NCBI GenBank assembly: GCA_002367105.1
Contig: DFCS01000038.1
Span: 62,001-126,000, forward strand
From: Hungatella sp. UBA3048
GTDB taxonomy: Bacteria > Bacillota > Clostridia > Lachnospirales > Lachnospiraceae
DNA: 64,000 bases
Direction of reading: 5' to 3'
The notes beneath the pieces were generated by a model, which was not told where the DNA came from, did not search any database, and saw nothing but the letters and a program-made list of their open reading frames with translations. Numbering within the stretch: position 1 is the first letter of the stretch; every line of letters starts with the position of its first letter. The translations under genes and the position numbers were made by a program. Of the stretch, positions 60,606-64,000 are shown one piece after another.

Positions 60606-61238
60606 CTATACCGCCTTAACATCGTTTACCTGCACATAATAATATGTGTTACCTTCCTCCACATAACTTTGATACACACCTGTTATTTCTATTTCGGTAT
60701 TTTCATCCGGATAGTCATCTGGATAGGAAGGATCTCCATCCCAGATTAATTCCAGTCCTTGCTGGCAGCAGGCAGTAGCGTCCGCAATGACCAAAGCGTA
60801 AAAATTGTTATTTTTCGAATCCTGGTAAACCTGGAATATCCCTTCGGCTTTAATTGTTTTTCCCATATATTCTTCCGGAGATATCATCATATTGTATACC
60901 TCGGAAAAAACCATGGTGCTGCTTAATTTCGTCAGGTCAATATCAAATCCGGTATTATTTGTGGAACCTGCCGGATCAGCCATAGAAAAAACGTCACCGT
61001 CATCCTGAAATTGCTCCGCGGTTGGTTCAAAGGAATCAGAAGGATAGGTATTAATGTCAAAGTCTTCCGTACTCTTCGGATCGTATTGTTCAGAGCCTGC
61101 GGTTCCATATTGTCCGGAGTCTGCCTGGGCCCCTTGCGGCAGCGACGGACCGGGGGCAGTCCCGGCGTCTTTTCCGCAGCCTGTTAATGCAAGGTTTATC
61201 ATGAAAAACATCAGAACCATTCCAAAGATACGTTTCAT
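60606..61238 (-). CDS. lipoprotein of metal ABC operon with TIGR03943-like C-terminus
   Basis: A 210-residue lipoprotein. Seen: signal peptide with lipobox LTGC (Cys about 21), a Pro/Gly/Ser/Asp-rich linker to about residue 100, then a beta-rich domain with GKTIKAEGIFQVYQD, VIADATACCQQGLELIWDG and ITGVYQSYVEEGNTYYYVQV. The ACC motif recalls the C-terminal domain of YcgQ/TIGR03943 zinc-linked proteins. Lying last in the znu-like operon, it may bind or hand over zinc; this is inference. ATG 61238 overlaps the permease stop (ATGA), with GGGGAGG 9 bases before. Confidence 0.78.
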   Translation of the reverse strand: MKRIFGMVLMFFMINLALTGCGKDAGTAPGPSLPQGAQADSGQYGTAGSEQYDPKSTEDFDINTYPSDSFEPTAEQFQDDGDVFSMADPAGSTNNTGFDIDLTKLSSTMVFSEVYNMMISPEEYMGKTIKAEGIFQVYQDSKNNNFYALVIADATACCQQGLELIWDGDPSYPDDYPDENTEIEITGVYQSYVEEGNTYYYVQVNDVKAV

Positions 61239-62089
61239 CCTTTGACACCTCCCCAGATCCGCCCAATGAGTGAGCATATGGCAAACGCAGCGATATCAAC
61301 TGCTACAATAGTTGAGCCGACCGGTGTTCCTGCCAGAATGGATGTCAGAATTCCAAGTACGGCGCAGAAGACAGATAGGATTGCCGAACAAAGGATCACG
61401 GACTTAAAATTTTTAAATACGCGCATTGCCGAGAGTGCCGGAAAGATGACCAATGCAGAGATCAGAAGTGAGCCTACCAGATTCATGGCAAGTACGATGA
61501 TAATGGCTATGATGACCGCAATCAGCAGGTTGTATTGTTCCGCTTTTGTACCGGTTGCCCTTGCAAAGTCCTCATCAAAGGTGACTGCAAATATCTTATG
61601 GTAAAAGAGAAGAAATACGGTGATAACGACCACCGAAAGGGCAACACAAAGCCATACTTCCGTCTTTGTCAGTGTCAGAATGGAGGTTGAACCGAACAGC
61701 GTGCTGCATACGTCTCCTGCCAGGTTGGCTGAAGCAGAAAATATATTCATAAGCAGGTAGCCCAGGGCCAACGCACCTACGGAAATCATAGCGATAGCCG
61801 CATCGCCCTTGATTTTTGCATTTTGACCGGTGCGCAGCAGAAGAATTGCGCAGATGACTGTAACCGGCAGAATGAGCAGCATATGATTGGACAGCTTCAT
61901 TACCGTAGCGATTGCCATACCGCCAAAGGCAACATGGGAAAGTCCGTCGCCAATAAAGGAAAAACGCTTTAACACCAGAGTAACACCCAACAGGGAGGAG
62001 CAGAGAGCAATTAATATCCCTACAATCAGAGCGTAGCGTACAAAGGGATATTCAAAATATAAGGTTAATTTTTCAATCAATATACTCAT
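61235..62089 (-). CDS. znuB: metal ABC transporter permease (ZnuB-like)
   Basis: A 284-residue permease of the zinc/manganese ABC-3 family. Seen: eight or so hydrophobic helices with LVLKRFSFIGDGLSHVAFGG (about residues 38-57), DEDFARATGTKAEQYN on the cytoplasmic side, and LVGSLLISALVIFPALSAM, all family landmarks. It overlaps the ATPase gene (62086) by 4 bases and the lipoprotein gene by 4 bases. The metal may be Zn or Mn; the family cannot be split by eye. Confidence 0.9.
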   Translation of the reverse strand: MSILIEKLTLYFEYPFVRYALIVGILIALCSSLLGVTLVLKRFSFIGDGLSHVAFGGMAIATVMKLSNHMLLILPVTVICAILLLRTGQNAKIKGDAAIAMISVGALALGYLLMNIFSASANLAGDVCSTLFGSTSILTLTKTEVWLCVALSVVVITVFLLFYHKIFAVTFDEDFARATGTKAEQYNLLIAVIIAIIIVLAMNLVGSLLISALVIFPALSAMRVFKNFKSVILCSAILSVFCAVLGILTSILAGTPVGSTIVAVDIAAFAICSLIGRIWGGVKG

Positions 62090-62796
62090 GCTTCTTTCCC
62101 TCCATTTTGAGATGAATAAGCTTTGCCGATGCTGCTGTCCAAATATTCATCTCTTGTTCCGAAAAAGAGGGGATTTCCCATGTGCAGGATATGGCTTGCA
62201 TAGTTAACGGCAGCGCTGATATCATGAGATATCATAATAATGGTGATGCCTTCCTCATTCAGCTTTTGGATCAACTCATACATTTCAGCAGTAGCCTTTG
62301 GATCAAGCCCTGAAACAGGCTCGTCAAGCAGAAGCATTTTTCCGGCGGCACACAGCGCCCGTGCCAGCAGAACCCGCTGCTGCTGGCCTCCGGACAATTC
62401 TCTGTAACACCGTCTGGACAAATGGGAGATCCCCATTTTCTCCATATTTTCACGGGAAAGCTGCTTATCTTCACGGCTGTAATAGGGACGCAGCCCACAG
62501 CGGTTCAGACAGCCCGATAAAACAATTTCCCAAACAGAAGCCGGAAAATCCTTTTGTACCACTGTCTGCTGAGGCAGATATCCGATCCCACCTGGCTGCT
62601 GCTTGTTTTCTATAACAATGCTTCCTTCAAGCGGCGCCAGAAGGTGCAGAATGGTTTTCATGAGAGTACTTTTTCCGGAACCGTTTTCTCCTACGATACA
62701 GAGATAATCTCCTCTGTTTACGGAAAAGTTAAGTCCCTTAAGGACCGTTTTACCGTCATACCCGATGGTAAGGTTGTTACATGTTAGCTGTGCCAC
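62086..62796 (-). CDS. znuC: metal ABC transporter ATP-binding protein (ZnuC-like)
   Basis: A 236-residue ATPase of the zinc/manganese importer. Seen: Walker A IVGENGSGKSTLMKTI (about residues 34-49), Q-loop region GYLPQQT, signature RELSGGQQQRVLLARAL, Walker B MLLLDEPVSGLD and switch ISHDISA. GTG 62796 is the start with GAGGAGG 7 bases before. The binding-protein gene lies 14 bases upstream. A ZnuC-like assignment rests on operon content. Confidence 0.9.
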   Translation of the reverse strand: MAQLTCNNLTIGYDGKTVLKGLNFSVNRGDYLCIVGENGSGKSTLMKTILHLLAPLEGSIVIENKQQPGGIGYLPQQTVVQKDFPASVWEIVLSGCLNRCGLRPYYSREDKQLSRENMEKMGISHLSRRCYRELSGGQQQRVLLARALCAAGKMLLLDEPVSGLDPKATAEMYELIQKLNEEGITIIMISHDISAAVNYASHILHMGNPLFFGTRDEYLDSSIGKAYSSQNGGKEA

Positions 62797-62810
62797 TTTG
62801 ATTCCTCCTC

Positions 62811-63800
62811 TTAATCTAATGCATCTTTCAGTACTTCCAGATTCGTCTGCATAATGGAAAGATAGGTGGTACCACTTTCTGCATCCTTGGAAGTGGTAGA
62901 CTGCATGGAATCCATGGTACAGACTGCCTGATTTTTATCCTTCGTGTTTTGAACAATGGTTTCGGCGATTTTATGCTTGGCGCCTTCAATCGTCAGTACA
63001 GTGCCAAGTCCCAATTCATCAACTTTTTTTGAGAGAAAGGCGATGGTTTCAAAGCTGGCCTCCGTTTCTGCTGAGCAGCCCACAAATGCGGCATAGTAGG
63101 TAAGGCCGTAATCATCTGCTAAGTAGCGGAAGGGAAAACGGTCCCCAAACAGCACGGTATTCTGTTTGGCAGAGTCCACTGCCTGCTGATAGCTTTCATC
63201 CAATTGTTCCAGCTTTTTTCCATAAGCATCTGCGTTTGCAGAATAGTCCGCAGCATTTTCACTGTCGATTTCACCCAGCTTTGAAGCAATGTAATTGCAA
63301 TAGGTTTTGGCATTTTTCAGTGACAGCCAAACGTGCTCGTCATATTCCGGGCCCTCCTCGCTGCCATCCCCGGCTTCTTCTTCCTCTGACTCCATTCCTT
63401 CAACTACTTCTTCCTCTTTGGCGGTGTCGCCCAGAACTTCAAGGAGATTGATCACGACCATATCTTTGTTTTTAGCTTCCTTTAAAGCATCCTCAACCCA
63501 TTGGTCAGATTCACCGCCCACATAGATGAACATATCGCTGTTTGAGATTTTGATGATATCCTCCGCTGTCGGCTGATAGCTGTGCAGATCCACACCGTTA
63601 TCCAGAAGCATGGTGACCTCTCCATTGTCCCCATGGCTGCCAAGGATTTCTCTGACCCAATCGTATTCCGGGAAAATCGTGCATACCACGCTTAGTTTAT
63701 TGTTATTGCTGGCCGTTGTCGTTGCATTTGTATTGGAGCAGGCAGTAAGTGCTCCTGTCATCATAAGCCCTGCTAACAGGCAGGAAATTAATTTTTTCAT
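62811..63800 (-). CDS. znuA: metal-binding lipoprotein of ABC importer (ZnuA-like, acidic loop)
   Basis: A 329-residue cluster A-I substrate-binding lipoprotein. Seen: lipobox LTAC (Cys 21), VVCTIFPEYDWVREIL, DLHSYQPTAEDI with the first His ligand, an acidic loop (EEEVVEGMESEEEEAGDGSE, about 125-145) where ZnuA proteins usually have a His-rich loop, DEHVWLSLKNA with the second His, and FGDRFPFRYLADDYGL, where ZnuA has a His (Hx3FxY). The third ligand may be a Glu/Asp instead, so Mn or another metal is possible. GGAGG lies 7 bases before ATG 63800. It is first in the operon. Confidence 0.85.
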   Translation of the reverse strand: MKKLISCLLAGLMMTGALTACSNTNATTTASNNNKLSVVCTIFPEYDWVREILGSHGDNGEVTMLLDNGVDLHSYQPTAEDIIKISNSDMFIYVGGESDQWVEDALKEAKNKDMVVINLLEVLGDTAKEEEVVEGMESEEEEAGDGSEEGPEYDEHVWLSLKNAKTYCNYIASKLGEIDSENAADYSANADAYGKKLEQLDESYQQAVDSAKQNTVLFGDRFPFRYLADDYGLTYYAAFVGCSAETEASFETIAFLSKKVDELGLGTVLTIEGAKHKIAETIVQNTKDKNQAVCTMDSMQSTTSKDAESGTTYLSIMQTNLEVLKDALD

Positions 63801-63852
63801 TTTAGAACCTCCGAATATATATAGATCATTAAAAATGGGCATAAGAATATAA

Positions 63853-63902
63853 GGGAGCATCGACAGATATCGGTTTCTGCCTAAAATGGGCAGAATTCTC
63901 CC
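63853..63902 (-). promoter_or_regulatory. hairpin-rich leader of the metal-uptake operon
   Basis: GGGAG (minus, 63902-63898) can pair with CTCCC (63857-63853), closing a small junction with hairpin TTCTGCC-N7-GGCAGAA (63895-63875). TTGACT (minus, near 63915-63910) may be a -35. No clear Zur box was found. The gene at 63800 follows about 50 bases later. Confidence 0.35.
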
Positions 63903-64000
63903 TTGTTAAAGTCAATATTCAATTCGTAAGCTTTACCTTAAGAGAAACCAAAGTGTGTGAAGGGTTGCGGTGAAAGACCGGAGTTACGCAGATTACAAAA

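Noticed and set aside
1..64000. CRISPR array, prophage, rRNA operon or tRNA genes
   Set aside because: No regularly spaced repeats of 25-40 bases, no phage structural genes and no rRNA-like or tRNA cloverleaf stretch was noticed; a tRNAscan and CRISPR finder run would settle it.

Overview
The window looks like chromosome of a spore-forming, anaerobic Gram-positive of the Lachnospiraceae type (Clostridium cluster XIVa, Lacrimispora/Hungatella-like). The grounds are strong AGGAGG ribosome sites, moderate G+C, a glgC/glgD pair, spoVG, DnaD/DnaC-type primosome genes, a Csp-like subtilase, and an FNR-type regulator with ric and a flavodiiron protein. No rRNA, tRNA, CRISPR array, transposase or phage gene was seen. 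Species assignment is inference.

Layout. 1-1.6 kb: 3' end of a transketolase and a ROK glucokinase. 1.6-4.3 kb (minus): a nitrosative/oxidative stress module of an FNR-like regulator, the Fe-S repair hemerythrin protein Ric and the flavodiiron protein FprA, with an FNR-like box at an activating position. 4.4-13.8 kb: a sugar module of aldose epimerase, an ABC importer with an AraF-like binding protein, an AraC regulator and a DUF5107-TPR protein, tied together by three copies of a 21-bp-phased direct-repeat site. 14-17 kb: CBS/DRTGG pyrophosphatase with a long structured leader, flavin reductase and a shikimate-kinase-like protein. 17-21 kb: two chemoreceptors. 21.3-25.7 kb (minus): an arsenic operon arsR-acr3-small ORF-arsD-arsA-arsC, ending at a large inverted repeat. 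25.8-26.5 kb: queT behind a preQ1-I-like riboswitch. 26.7-29.1 kb: a two-fold repeated protein of unknown function and murC.

29.1-31.6 kb: a cluster of DnaA boxes, a roughly 125-nt element that folds as a four-way junction, then dnaD-like and dnaC-like genes. 31.7-33.4 kb (minus): a Csp-like subtilase with the catalytic Ser replaced by Gly. 33.6-36.1 kb: PRPP synthetase and a brnQ gene broken by an in-frame TAG. 36.2-40.6 kb (minus): a SbcC/SbcD-like pair and asnS. 40.8-49.6 kb: glycogen genes (glgC, glgD, then glgB and a GH13 amylase on the minus strand) with spoVG, ddh, DUF3783, an APH-like kinase and DUF2508.

49.7-60.5 kb: an ArsR-type regulator and an 11-gene Tad/Flp pilus operon with two prepilin peptidases, an Ig-like/TadC fusion and a TadE-like pilin with a double Cys/His module. 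60.6-63.8 kb (minus): a zinc/manganese-type ABC importer operon with an extra lipoprotein. The most notable leads are the AraC-site sugar regulon, the DnaA-box/four-way-junction region, the Csp pseudoprotease, the FNR box of ric-fprA and the Tad fusions.
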